Part shown: positions 21,385 to 29,187 of the stretch, one piece after another
Numbering within the stretch: the first letter of the stretch is position 1
How the letters are laid out: every line of letters begins with the position of its first letter
Origin: Ligilactobacillus ruminis DSM 20403 = NBRC 102161
Lineage (GTDB): Bacteria; Bacillota; Bacilli; Lactobacillales; Lactobacillaceae
Direction: 5' to 3'
DNA: 43,346 nt
NCBI RefSeq assembly: GCF_900113455.1
Contig: NZ_FOPI01000019.1
Coordinates: 1-43,346 of the forward strand
The notes under the pieces: generated by a model
The model's database searches: none
What the model was told of the DNA's origin: nothing
What the model saw: the letters and a program-made list of their open reading frames with translations, nothing else
Translations under genes and position numbers: made by a program

Positions 21385-21780
21385 GCGCGCGGATCCGAAA
21401 GTAGACAAAAAACGGAATAAATGCCTCATTTTTGTCTACCAGCTTGTCAAAATTCGGGGCGCGCGGAACCAAAAGTAGACAAAAACCGGGGTGAATGCCT
21501 CATTTTTGTCTACCGGTTGGTCCAAATTCAGGGTGCGCGGATCCGAAAGTAGACAAAAAACGGGGTGAATGCCTCATTTTTGTCTCCCGGCTTGTCGAAA
21601 TTCGGGGCGCGCGGAACCAAAAGTAGACAAAAACCAGGGTGAATGCCTCATTTTTGTCTACCGGTTGGTCCAAATTCAGGGTGCGCGGATCCGAAAGTAG
21701 ACAAAAACCGGGGTGAATGCCTCATTTTTGTCTACCGGTTGGTCCAAATTCAGGGTGCGCGGAACCAAAAGTAAAACAAA
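21385..21780. repeat. 74-bp tandem array, alternating A and B units
   Basis: The anchor GTAGAC (GTAAAA in the last unit) falls at 21401, 21475, 21549, 21623, 21697 and 21771, an exact 74-bp period. There are five full units and a broken sixth. Units alternate between GGATCCGAAAGTAGAC (1, 3, 5) and GGAACCAAAAGTAGAC (2, 4, 6), so the true period is 148 bp. Each full unit contains a GTAGACAAAAA/TTTTTGTCTAC inverted repeat; unit 3 has a CTC variant. There is no gene from 21056 to 22247. The 21119-21384 flank holds only an AAAATGCAGAGC fragment. Confidence 0.9.
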
Positions 21781-21842
21781 ATCTCCAAAATTCGGAAAAA
21801 TGTTCTACTCGGTTACCTTCGCCAAAGCCGTGTGGTCTCAGA

Positions 21843-21880
21843 TTACGGGCAAATTTCAAAAAGCAACGATTTGCCCGTAA
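21843..21880. repeat. 12-bp inverted repeat TTACGGGCAAAT
   Basis: TTACGGGCAAAT (21843-21854) and ATTTGCCCGTAA (21869-21880) form a perfect hairpin. It is related in sequence to the TTTACGGACAAA family next to it. Confidence 0.6.
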
Positions 21881-21914
21881 CCGAGGTCAGGTGCAGTGAT
21901 TGAGCAAATGATGC

Positions 21915-21985
21915 GCAGCACTGCCTTTGGCAAAATCACTGCCGTTTACGGACAAATCGATGAAAATGGGCTCTTTGTCCGTAAA
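21915..21985 (+). repeat. TTTACGGACAAA-family dispersed repeat, copy B (reference copy)
   Basis: It begins GCAGCACTGCCTTTGGCAAA, then ATCACTGCCG, and then a perfect 12-bp inverted repeat: TTTACGGACAAA (21945-21956) and TTTGTCCGTAAA (21974-21985) around TCGATGAAAATGGGCTC. Diverged copies lie at 4298, 39053 and 42728. Confidence 0.65.
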
Positions 21986-22040
21986 TTTAAGTGAAATCTT
22001 GTCGTGCCTCCCAGAACAAGAGAAAATCCGCACCAATCAT

Positions 22041-22250
22041 GGCACGGATTTAAATCATTATTCAGTTGAGCGTTCGGCTCCACACCTTGTCATAATCATG
22101 TTTCGCCTCACAACCCCCTTGTCCCAAGCACCCTTGCTCGGGCAAGACGAGCTTACCCGTCGCAAGTGCGACTTGGATACGCGGGGGCTGAGCGTTCGGC
22201 TCCACACCTTGTCTAAATCGGGTTCATGACCGCTCGTTTCCACACCTTTA
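22041..22250 (-). repeat. stop-codon-associated structured repeat, copy 2
   Basis: CACACCTT is at 22081, 22203 and 22241 (top strand). The first interval is a full 122-bp unit, nearly identical to the unit at 477-598, and the second is a 38-bp fragment. The bottom strand shows TAA of the GH13-like gene followed at once by AGGTGTGGAAACGAGCGG. The distal edge (22041-22080) matches copy 1. Confidence 0.75.
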
Positions 22251-24071
22251 CATTTCCACAATCACAAACCCCTGCTTGCCTAAGCGCGAATCCTTTTCCA
22301 TCAAATTTTGACTCAAAAGCAATTTGGCATTTTTCGGCGTCACGATTCGGATGCTGCCGTAACCCAAATTGAAGCAGCAAAACAGTTGCTGCTTGCCAAG
22401 TCTTCGCGTAAACGTAATGAAACCCGTCTTATTGCTGCACTGCCCCCATTCAAAGCTGCCCTTGGTCAAAATATCGATGTATTTTCTTCTGATTGCGGTC
22501 AAGCGTGAAACAAAACGCGTCATCGTAGCGTTTTGTTTTTCTTTTTCCCACTTCATCGTCGGTTGCAAGGACGGACTTTGACTCGCATTTAAAAACGGCT
22601 GTTCACCAGAATTTTCATCTTTTTCTTCCGCTTTGACCGACAGCAAATCCTCGGTTCCGTACAAAAAACAAGGGGCCTGAATCTGCATGAACGAAAAAGC
22701 CAGCAATGATCTCAAAAGTTCTTCATTTCCGCCGCATGCGTCAATCAGCCGAACCGTATCCGGTGCATCGAACTCCAATATGTCGCAAGGAATAGCCGAA
22801 GAGCGTCGCTTGGAAGCAGTCTGAACTTGCGAGTCGCTCAAATCAATGGGCGTCACGTCGCCCTTGGTGAACGCATCAACAATCTCGCATGAGTACGAAT
22901 TCGAAAAGACAACATCAAGCACGTTTTCTGAACCGTCATTTGCTTTGAGGCGTCCCTTGGAAACAAGCATGACGCTCGGATCAAGTAAACGCAGCTCATC
23001 TTTTAAACGTCGCTTGAACGAGTCAGGCAGCTCATCCGCATTGTTCAAACACCATGCATCGATTCCGAAATTTCTTGTCCAGTACCTGAAAACATTGCTG
23101 AACATATCTTGAACCTCTGCATTTTCAAAATTGAGTCTTGGCTGATGAGGGTTGTCGTCAACAGCTTCATAAGTCAGCATTTTAGCGTAATCAGGAATGT
23201 CGCTTGGAATGTAGCGAACAGGATACTTGTCAATCAAGAACCACTTGGCGTAAGACGAGCGCTCGCTATAATGACGAACGTCCTGCCATTCGAGCGAAAA
23301 ATCGCTCAAGTGGTCGCAACAAATATCCATCATCACGTGCATCCCGCGATTATGCACGGCTTCAACCAGTTTTTTCAAAGTTTCTTTCGTACCGAAATTT
23401 TTGTCAACCTGAAAAAAGTCGATTGTATCAAATTTATGTCCTGAATATGCGGAAAATACCGGTGTCAAATACAGTCCGTTGAACCCAAGCTTTTGCAGAT
23501 GATCCAAATGATCAATGATTCCCTGAAGGTCACCACCGAAAAGACTGGCCTTCATTGGATCATTGTTCCAGTCATCTGCACCTTTAGGATCGCTTGTTTC
23601 GTCTCCGTTAGCGAAACGATCCGGCATCACGCGATACCACACGGTTTTTTGAGCCCAATCGTTTGAAATTTTTTGACTGCATTTATTCAGATAAGGGGTA
23701 ATGAATCCTCGCATCTGAGCAACGTTTTGAAGGTTGAAGATTTTCAGCGCGTTTTCACCGTAAAGATATTCTCCATCCGTTGCATCAAGCAGTCTGAAAG
23801 CATACTTGATGCGATGCTTGGACGAAACCGGCAACAATGCCTCCCAGTAGTCAAACTCGCCATTCACCAAATATTTTGTCATTTCGAGCTGGTCAAAAGC
23901 CCAAGTATTGCCCTCGATATTCCTCAGTGCTTCTGCGCAAGGAGCACCATAAATTACTCTGATTCGCGCAAAGTCTCCATGCCTTGTTCTCAAGCGCACG
24001 CAATACTTGTTTTGTTTGGTCAAATAACCCATTTCGCTTTCTGGGTGATGAAAAATTGCCGCTTTGTCCAT
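22248..24071 (-). CDS. GH13-like protein with lost catalytic residues (probable pseudoenzyme)
   Basis: The 607 residues align almost without gaps, as far as region III, to the maltogenic-amylase-type protein encoded at 29188. There is an N-terminal beta domain (about 1-130), a TIM barrel and a C-terminal beta domain. All GH13 boxes are eroded. Region I reads DICCDH (Asn to Asp253). Region II reads AWCLNNADE, where the paralogue has AWRLDVANE, so Arg341 is Cys and the nucleophile Asp343 is Asn. In region III, LVSKGRL replaces LGEVWH (acid/base Glu372 is Lys). Region IV reads DAPDT (His is Pro437; Asp438 is kept). Hydrolysis is unlikely. The long intact frame suggests a retained role such as glucan binding or regulation. 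It follows the DUF1189 gene. Confidence 0.85.
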   Translation of the reverse strand: MDKAAIFHHPESEMGYLTKQNKYCVRLRTRHGDFARIRVIYGAPCAEALRNIEGNTWAFDQLEMTKYLVNGEFDYWEALLPVSSKHRIKYAFRLLDATDGEYLYGENALKIFNLQNVAQMRGFITPYLNKCSQKISNDWAQKTVWYRVMPDRFANGDETSDPKGADDWNNDPMKASLFGGDLQGIIDHLDHLQKLGFNGLYLTPVFSAYSGHKFDTIDFFQVDKNFGTKETLKKLVEAVHNRGMHVMMDICCDHLSDFSLEWQDVRHYSERSSYAKWFLIDKYPVRYIPSDIPDYAKMLTYEAVDDNPHQPRLNFENAEVQDMFSNVFRYWTRNFGIDAWCLNNADELPDSFKRRLKDELRLLDPSVMLVSKGRLKANDGSENVLDVVFSNSYSCEIVDAFTKGDVTPIDLSDSQVQTASKRRSSAIPCDILEFDAPDTVRLIDACGGNEELLRSLLAFSFMQIQAPCFLYGTEDLLSVKAEEKDENSGEQPFLNASQSPSLQPTMKWEKEKQNATMTRFVSRLTAIRRKYIDILTKGSFEWGQCSNKTGFITFTRRLGKQQLFCCFNLGYGSIRIVTPKNAKLLLSQNLMEKDSRLGKQGFVIVEM

Positions 24072-24124
24072 TTCTATTACCTCACCTGATTTTCTACTGT
24101 CTATATTATAACTTAAAAATCAAG

Positions 24125-24934
24125 TTATTTGCGTTTTTCAACATAGTAATCATTGAAGTGAGTTTTTGTATATACGACAAGCATCAAAATGATTGCAGAA
24201 GCCGATTGCACGGCCGTCATCAATGACAAGTCGAAATGCACAGTCCCGAAAACAAATGCCACCAACGATGCCGGCCCCAAAACGTTTAACATGACGTTGA
24301 CTGCTTCTTTGAAGCTTCCGATTGTAATCATCGGACTCTTTCTTGCAAGCCATAAAAAGATGCTTCCGACAAGAATGATCAAAACATCCGTCATCAAAAA
24401 CATGGATCCCACAAGAAACATCATTGAAAATGCAATTGCCGCCTTATTCCTAAGATACCAAGTTTTCACAAGCTGTTCTTTCAACTTGCCTTCATTCGGT
24501 GCATATTTTTCGTTATAAAAAATCTTGTAGGTTACCTTGCGATCTCTCAAATAGAAAAATTTGTCGCACATGACGACTGCCGATTTTGCTTTGTCTACCT
24601 GTTTTTTCGGCAAATTGATGCCCATCAAACGTCCTTTCTCGTTTTTGAGAACCTGCGAATTCTTAAATGAATATTCATCTTTGGAATATGAAGCATTCTT
24701 GGCAATTTGCTGCATTTCCTTATCATTTAGCATTTGCGAAACCTCAGGCATATATTCACCGATATCGACCGTCGTCTTTTGCTGATAATAAAGCGGAACC
24801 GGTGTTAAAACAAGCGCAAACAAGAAAACGAATACCAAAATCAGCTGCCACCACTTCATTGATTTGCGATTCGTAAACATTTTTACTGGTGACGTCCATG
24901 ATGCGAAATAATTTGACGGAAATGCGTCTTTCAT
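24125..24934 (-). CDS. DUF1189 membrane protein, YvdJ-like maltodextrin-locus protein
   Basis: This 269-residue membrane protein matches DUF1189. It starts FPSNYFASWTSPVKMFTNRKSMKWW. The first helix is at about 28-50, followed by an extracytoplasmic domain to about 165 and then three or four helices. Members sit in maltodextrin operons (Bacillus yvdJ) with no established biochemical role. The ATG follows GAGG. It has its own upstream region behind the malG terminator, including TTTGCAATCGCTCGCAAA (24981-24998) and a TTGCGA-16-TAAAAT promoter candidate. It is probably cotranscribed with the GH13-like gene 53 bp downstream. Confidence 0.8.
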   Translation of the reverse strand: MKDAFPSNYFASWTSPVKMFTNRKSMKWWQLILVFVFLFALVLTPVPLYYQQKTTVDIGEYMPEVSQMLNDKEMQQIAKNASYSKDEYSFKNSQVLKNEKGRLMGINLPKKQVDKAKSAVVMCDKFFYLRDRKVTYKIFYNEKYAPNEGKLKEQLVKTWYLRNKAAIAFSMMFLVGSMFLMTDVLIILVGSIFLWLARKSPMITIGSFKEAVNVMLNVLGPASLVAFVFGTVHFDLSLMTAVQSASAIILMLVVYTKTHFNDYYVEKRK

Positions 24935-24980
24935 TATAAAAACCTCGTTTCAAGTACTTTATACAAATAATTTTACCACG

Positions 24981-24998
24981 TTTGCAATCGCTCGCAAA
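24981..24998 (-). promoter_or_regulatory. LacI-type operator-like site before DUF1189 gene
   Basis: TTTGCaatcgctcGCAAA has 5-bp inverted arms around a CG-containing centre. It overlaps a candidate promoter TTGCGA-16-TAAAAT on the minus strand. It may bind MalR or CcpA. Confidence 0.4.
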
Positions 24999-25048
24999 GG
25001 CGGTACGTCAACTTTCCCTAAATACGCGGCTCTGCATTTTTTCAAAAC

Positions 25049-25073
25049 AAAAAGGAACCGGATTCCCGGTTCC
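25049..25073 (-). terminator. terminator of the malEFG operon
   Basis: Minus strand GGAACCGG/CCGGTTCC (25073-25066 with 25061-25054), then TTTTT to 25049. Confidence 0.85.
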
Positions 25074-25139
25074 CTAGCAATTAATTAAGCTAAAGGAGTT
25101 CATGGGAGAAAGTTAGCTCCCATGCCTCCAAAATTTCCG

Positions 25140-26006
25140 TTAGCCCTTGGCACCGCCGGCCGTCAAACCGGTTACGAAATATCTTTGCAGATAGAAGAAC
25201 AATGCGCAGATCGGAAGGGCAATCAGAATAGCACCTGCGGCAAACAAGGCAACTTGTTGATTTTTCGGATCTGAGATGAATTCCTGCAGCCCAACGGCAA
25301 CAGTCAGATTCTCCTCTTCGCGAAGCAGGTAGCGAGCCGTCATGTAATCGCCGAACGGTCCCATAAATGCCCACAGCGCTTGAACCGCAATCATCGGCTT
25401 GACAAGCGGCATGACGATCTTCCAGAAAATAGTGAAGTTGCCGGCACCGTCAAGTTTGGCCGATTCGTCAAAGTCATAAGGCACGGTGTCAAAATATCCT
25501 TTCATCAGCCAGGTATTCATCGGAATGCCTCCGCCGATATAGATCAAAATCAAGAACCAGTCATGATCAAGCCCATTAAGCAACATGCCCAAAACGTAGT
25601 AAGCAGTCAGAGCCGCCATCGTCGGTACCATTTGAACGACAAGGAAGAAAGTCAATGACCACTTTTTGCCGGCAAAGTTATAGCGCGAATATGTGTACCC
25701 TGCAAGGGTAATAACAGCAACTTGAACAAACATCGTAAAAATAGAGATGATGAGCGTATTTCCGTACCAAGTACCGTAAAGCGTATCCGTGAACAATTCC
25801 TTGAAGTTGTTCAACGTCCATGGCCCGCTGAAATCAAGCGTAAAGGCAACCACGTCGCTGCTCTTAAATGCAGTCATCGTCGTAATCAGCAACGGATAGA
25901 TAATAATTATCGAAAGCAAAATCATGTACAGATACGTGAAGAAATGTTTTAAGAAACGGTTCCTCTTGATCGAGCTTTGCTTTTTGACTTTTATTTGTTC
26001 AGCCAT
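25140..26006 (-). CDS. malG: maltodextrin ABC transporter permease MalG
   Basis: This permease of about 288 residues has a basic N terminus and six transmembrane helices. The coupling motif is [27 protein letters not shown], the EAA loop. The C-terminal [13 protein letters not shown] end is typical of MalG/MdxG. The ATG at 26006 has GAGAGGGG 10 nt upstream; an ATG at 26015 abuts that site. With MalF it forms the membrane channel for maltodextrins. No MalK/MsmK ATPase is encoded in the window, so a shared ATPase elsewhere must drive it. Confidence 0.92.
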   Translation of the reverse strand: MAEQIKVKKQSSIKRNRFLKHFFTYLYMILLSIIIIYPLLITTMTAFKSSDVVAFTLDFSGPWTLNNFKELFTDTLYGTWYGNTLIISIFTMFVQVAVITLAGYTYSRYNFAGKKWSLTFFLVVQMVPTMAALTAYYVLGMLLNGLDHDWFLILIYIGGGIPMNTWLMKGYFDTVPYDFDESAKLDGAGNFTIFWKIVMPLVKPMIAVQALWAFMGPFGDYMTARYLLREEENLTVAVGLQEFISDPKNQQVALFAAGAILIALPICALFFYLQRYFVTGLTAGGAKG

Positions 26007-26023
26007 CTTAATCATTCCCCTCT

Positions 26024-27307
26024 CTAATCCATGTCAAATGCATGCGACTTCTTGAATACGAACAACGAAACCGCAATGACGATTGCCGAAATAATCAGCG
26101 TGATTGCAGAAGCAAGTCCGTATTGCGGCGTAGTGCCGGTCGTCAGCTTATAGATCCATGAAATCAAGATATCAGAATTTCCGGCACCACCGCCAACGTC
26201 TCCTGGGCCACCATTATTGAACAGGTAGATGATAGAGAAGTTGTTGAAGTTGAACGTATATTGCGTCACGAACGTCGGTGCGGCAACGGCCAAAATTGCA
26301 GGCAGCGTAATGTGATTGAACTTTTGTACCGGCGTTGCGCCGTCAATCGTCGCAGCTTCATATAAATCTTCAGAAATTGATTGCAAAATACCGGTTACCA
26401 GCACGTAGATATACGGGAAACCAAGCCAACCTTGAATCATGATCAAAGCAACCTTTGTCCAAAACGGATCAGTCATCCAGCTGATCTGTGGAATATGAAC
26501 CGGCAGGAAATGATTCAAAAACGGAATTACCTGGATATTAATCGCACCAGCTGAATCATTGAAAATATTTGAAAAACTCATAATCGTGACAAATGCAGGG
26601 ACGGCCCATGGCAGCAAGAAAATAATCCCAAAGATTTTTTTGCCTTTGATGAAATCTTGGTGAGCAACGACAGCCGTGAAAATTCCGATCACGATTTGAA
26701 GCGTTGAGGCACACAATGTCCAAATTACCGTCCATCCAAAGACCGCACCGAACGTCGCACGATAGGAACTGAGCATAAACATATCGTGGAAGTTTTGAAT
26801 ACCAATCCATGAAATAAGAGATGCGGGCGGAATATGGTTAAAATCGTAATTCGTAAATGCCATAAGCAGCGTTACGAAGACGGGCAAAATAATCGTAAAA
26901 ATCATTAAAATATATGCCGGAAACGTCAGCAAATAAGGAAAACCATCAGTCGCAAGCGAATCACACATTTCCTTCCAAGTCTTAGGAACGTCCTTGCCTC
27001 GATTGATTGCTTCCGCTGTTTTTCTTGCATCTCTAACATTGACAATATAAAACATCAAAAAGATAATTGTGACTAAAAATTGCAGCGTTCCTCGAACCAT
27101 CAAGAACATCGAATGATCTCTTCCGGCAACCGTCCCGAGAGTAACAAGCCCGACCAAGGCATTGAAACCAAAAACGGCCATTTCAATGATGAAAAGAGCA
27201 AAGATGCCTAAAAAGATGATTCCTTTAGCCTTTTGACCATTTTTTAATTGACCAAGTCCAGGAATCAGAGAAAGCCACATTGTTTTCTTTGGATTCAACT
27301 TTTCCAT
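26024..27307 (-). CDS. malF: maltodextrin ABC transporter permease MalF
   Basis: This 427-residue permease carries an N-terminal extension (about 1-125) with extra helices, starting [20 protein letters not shown], as in Gram-positive MdxF. The EAA loop is [20 protein letters not shown], and a GGPGD segment lies in [11 protein letters not shown]. It pairs with MalG, whose gene begins 17 bp downstream. The 317-bp gap to malE holds a hairpin and a stop-codon-associated repeat. This would be expected to lower malF relative to malE transcripts. Confidence 0.92.
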   Translation of the reverse strand: MEKLNPKKTMWLSLIPGLGQLKNGQKAKGIIFLGIFALFIIEMAVFGFNALVGLVTLGTVAGRDHSMFLMVRGTLQFLVTIIFLMFYIVNVRDARKTAEAINRGKDVPKTWKEMCDSLATDGFPYLLTFPAYILMIFTIILPVFVTLLMAFTNYDFNHIPPASLISWIGIQNFHDMFMLSSYRATFGAVFGWTVIWTLCASTLQIVIGIFTAVVAHQDFIKGKKIFGIIFLLPWAVPAFVTIMSFSNIFNDSAGAINIQVIPFLNHFLPVHIPQISWMTDPFWTKVALIMIQGWLGFPYIYVLVTGILQSISEDLYEAATIDGATPVQKFNHITLPAILAVAAPTFVTQYTFNFNNFSIIYLFNNGGPGDVGGGAGNSDILISWIYKLTTGTTPQYGLASAITLIISAIVIAVSLFVFKKSHAFDMD

Positions 27308-27374
27308 TTAAATCCCACTCCTTTAAAACGACATAAATAATTGCTATTGGCGAAAGCAAAAGCCTTCATAATCA

Positions 27375-27401
27375 AAGAGTTTGGCTGATTGCCAAACTCT
27401 T
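27375..27401 (-). terminator. stem-loop between malE and malF (partial terminator)
   Basis: An 11-bp perfect stem AAGAGTTTGGC/GCCAAACTCTT (27375-27385 with 27391-27401). On the minus strand the tail is only TGATTATG, so it is a processing or attenuating hairpin rather than a full terminator. Such hairpins between malE and malF commonly set subunit ratios. Confidence 0.6.
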
Positions 27402-27455
27402 CTGAAAAATATTTGAAAAGCATCAAAGATGAACGGGCAAGCCAAGCGGCTGAAA

Positions 27456-27627
27456 CCAATGCTTGCGTACGGGCTCATGACCGCTCGCTTCCACACCTTG
27501 TCTTAATCAGGTTCCAGCTCGCATTCCCCCTATCGCAAGCAAGGACTCCCTGGACGAGACAAGCTCGCCTTCGGTCGCCCAATGCTTGCGTACGGGCTCA
27601 TGACCGCTCGCTTCCACACCTTGTCTA
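27456..27627 (-). repeat. stop-codon-associated structured repeat, copy 3
   Basis: CACACCTT at 27492 and 27615 (123-bp spacing) flanks one unit. About 47 bp ending in TTCCACACCTTGTCT is duplicated exactly at both ends. The bottom strand reads the malE TAG followed directly by ACAAGGTGTGGAAGCGAGCGG. The internal sequence differs from copies 1 and 2 more than these differ from each other. Confidence 0.75.
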
Positions 27628-28875
27628 ATCCTTATACTTTTGTTCAATCGATTGACTGATCTGTTTTACAGCAGCATCTGCCGCCTGCTTTGGCGTCTTC
27701 TTGCCAGAAGCCGCATTTATGACCAAGTTTTCAGCACCTGTCCAAACTTCGGCCATTTCCGGAATGTTAGGCATCGGATCTGCATAAGCAAATTGCTTGA
27801 TAACGGCCTTGGACAATTCCGTACCATTCTTGATTGCATAGTTGCGAGCATTTTGATTGGCAGGAACTTCTTGAACGTCCTTGTAGAATTTCTCTTGATT
27901 CTTGTCGTTTGTCAGATAGTCGATGAACTTTTGGCAAACTGCTTTATTCTTCGTATACTTTGAAACGACCCATGCCTTGCCGCCGCCGAATGCTTGATAT
28001 TTTTTACCGTTGTCCAACGTCGGAATCGTTGCGACGCCATAGTTGACCTTGTCTTTCTTATATGTTGCGGCCATCCATGGACCATCGATGATTGCGGCAG
28101 TCTTGCCGGACGTAAATTGATCCGTAATGAAGTTTTCGTTTGAAGTCTTTGACTGCATGCCTTTTGGCCAAACGTTCTTGAACCAGTCAGTGATGTATGT
28201 CAAGCCTTCAACTGCACCGCTGTTGTTCAAACCAAGCTTCTTAGGATTTGTATTGCTGTCACCGAAGATATAGCCGCCATAACCTTTGATCAAGCCGTAA
28301 GCGTTATAGAAATTTGTCCATTGGCAAAGGAACCCGACGTTTTTGGTCTTGTCGTTTGCATATGCGTACTTTGAATCCTTGGAAAGAGCTTCAAGATCTT
28401 TGAACGTCTTAGGAGCCGTCTTGATAAGATTCTTGTTATAGTACATAACGAGCGTTTCTATTGCGGCCGGTTCGCCATATTGCTTGCCATTAAGCGTAAC
28501 AAGTTTTTTGTCGCGTGAATCGTAGCGACCGGAGACAAGCTTAACGTCAGCCAATTGGCCTTGCTTGCCCAAAACGCCGACTCTGTCAAACGGAGCCATC
28601 ATCACGTCAGCAGCTTTACCTGCAGGTCCGTCAAGTTTCAAAGCGTCCAAAGTTGCCAGAGCATCCTTCGTCTTTACGACAACCTTGACGTTGTTCTTCT
28701 TTTCAAAGTTGCCTTTGACTTCATTGATATAATCTTTGTAGCCTTTGTCAACTGAAATAGTAATCGTCTTCTTTGAGGAATCGGATCCGCTCTTACTGTT
28801 TCCGCAAGCAGCCAATGACGCGGTTGCACCCAACGCAATAGCTAAAACACTAGCTTTCTTGATATATTTGTTCAT
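27625..28875 (-). CDS. malE: maltodextrin-binding lipoprotein MalE
   Basis: This 416-residue family-1 solute-binding protein starts with a lipoprotein signal and lipobox (SLAACG, Cys24). Typical segments are DVMMAPFDRVGVLGKQG, GVATIPTLDNGKKYQAFGGGKAWVVSKYT near the middle, and PNIPEMAEVWTGAENLV near the C terminus, as in MdxE/MalX. It delivers maltodextrins to MalF/MalG. AAAGGGGGA precedes the ATG. The upstream region carries three LacI-type sites. The TAG stop is fused to a dispersed repeat. Confidence 0.93.
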   Translation of the reverse strand: MNKYIKKASVLAIALGATASLAACGNSKSGSDSSKKTITISVDKGYKDYINEVKGNFEKKNNVKVVVKTKDALATLDALKLDGPAGKAADVMMAPFDRVGVLGKQGQLADVKLVSGRYDSRDKKLVTLNGKQYGEPAAIETLVMYYNKNLIKTAPKTFKDLEALSKDSKYAYANDKTKNVGFLCQWTNFYNAYGLIKGYGGYIFGDSNTNPKKLGLNNSGAVEGLTYITDWFKNVWPKGMQSKTSNENFITDQFTSGKTAAIIDGPWMAATYKKDKVNYGVATIPTLDNGKKYQAFGGGKAWVVSKYTKNKAVCQKFIDYLTNDKNQEKFYKDVQEVPANQNARNYAIKNGTELSKAVIKQFAYADPMPNIPEMAEVWTGAENLVINAASGKKTPKQAADAAVKQISQSIEQKYKD

Positions 28876-28941
28876 TTTAAATCCCCCTTTAGGTTAATTC
28901 GTTTTCTTACAAGTTTTATTATGCGTCATCATATTTCTTTA

Positions 28942-29015
28942 TGCAACCGATTACAAGGTGTTACCGGTAACATATTGTAGCGCTTACATTATAGTGCCGA
29001 TTGATTTTGTAAACA
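28942..29015 (-). promoter_or_regulatory. malE promoter with MalR- and cre-type operators
   Basis: TTTACA (29013-29008) is the -35 on the minus strand. TAATGT (28991-28986, 16-bp spacer) or TATAAT (28993-28988) is the -10. Downstream are three sites. TGTAAGCGCTACA (28988-28976) is a cre-like site missing one base. TGTTACCGGTAACA (28972-28959) is a perfect 14-bp palindrome and the likely MalR operator. TGTAATCGGTTGCA (28955-28942) is cre-like. Repression by MalR and CcpA is inferred. Confidence 0.7.
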
Positions 29016-29031
29016 TTCTTCTTTTTTCGTT

Positions 29032-29169
29032 AAATGCAGCACTCGCTAAATCATCACGCCAAGCTATTTGCTTATTTCCATCATGGAAGGCGATCGTCAC
29101 TAATACAAAAAACCGGATGATTTGCAATTATTTGCAAATCATCCGGATCCTTAATTTGAGGCATAGTTT
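29032..29169. repeat. composite intergenic repeat with hairpin, copy 1
   Basis: It runs from AAATGCAGCACTCGCTAAAT through CACGCCAA, CTATTT, the CCGGATGATTTGCAA hairpin and AATTTGAGGCAT. The same order occurs at 39082-39223, so the two are copies of one element about 140 bp long. Confidence 0.6.
29107..29146 (-). terminator. terminator of the maltodextrin enzyme genes
   Basis: CCGGATGATTTGCAA (29113-29127) pairs perfectly with TTGCAAATCATCCGG (29132-29146). Minus-strand T-run at 29112-29107. Confidence 0.85.
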
Positions 29170-29187
29170 GCCCCGCCCTTGAAAAAT

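Noticed and set aside
21173-21472. 99-codon minus-strand ORF
   Set aside because: It crosses into the tandem array and has no Shine-Dalgarno or recognisable domain.
21385-21780. CRISPR array
   Set aside because: The whole 74-bp unit repeats, including what would be spacers, and no cas genes are present.
21927-22229. 100-codon plus-strand ORF
   Set aside because: It is composed of two dispersed repeats; similar short ORFs appear at the other repeat copies (485 and 27389).
24071-24125. Frameshift or truncation in the GH13-like gene at 22248
   Set aside because: The frame is continuous from start to stop and aligns along the paralogue; the changes are substitutions in catalytic motifs, not breaks.
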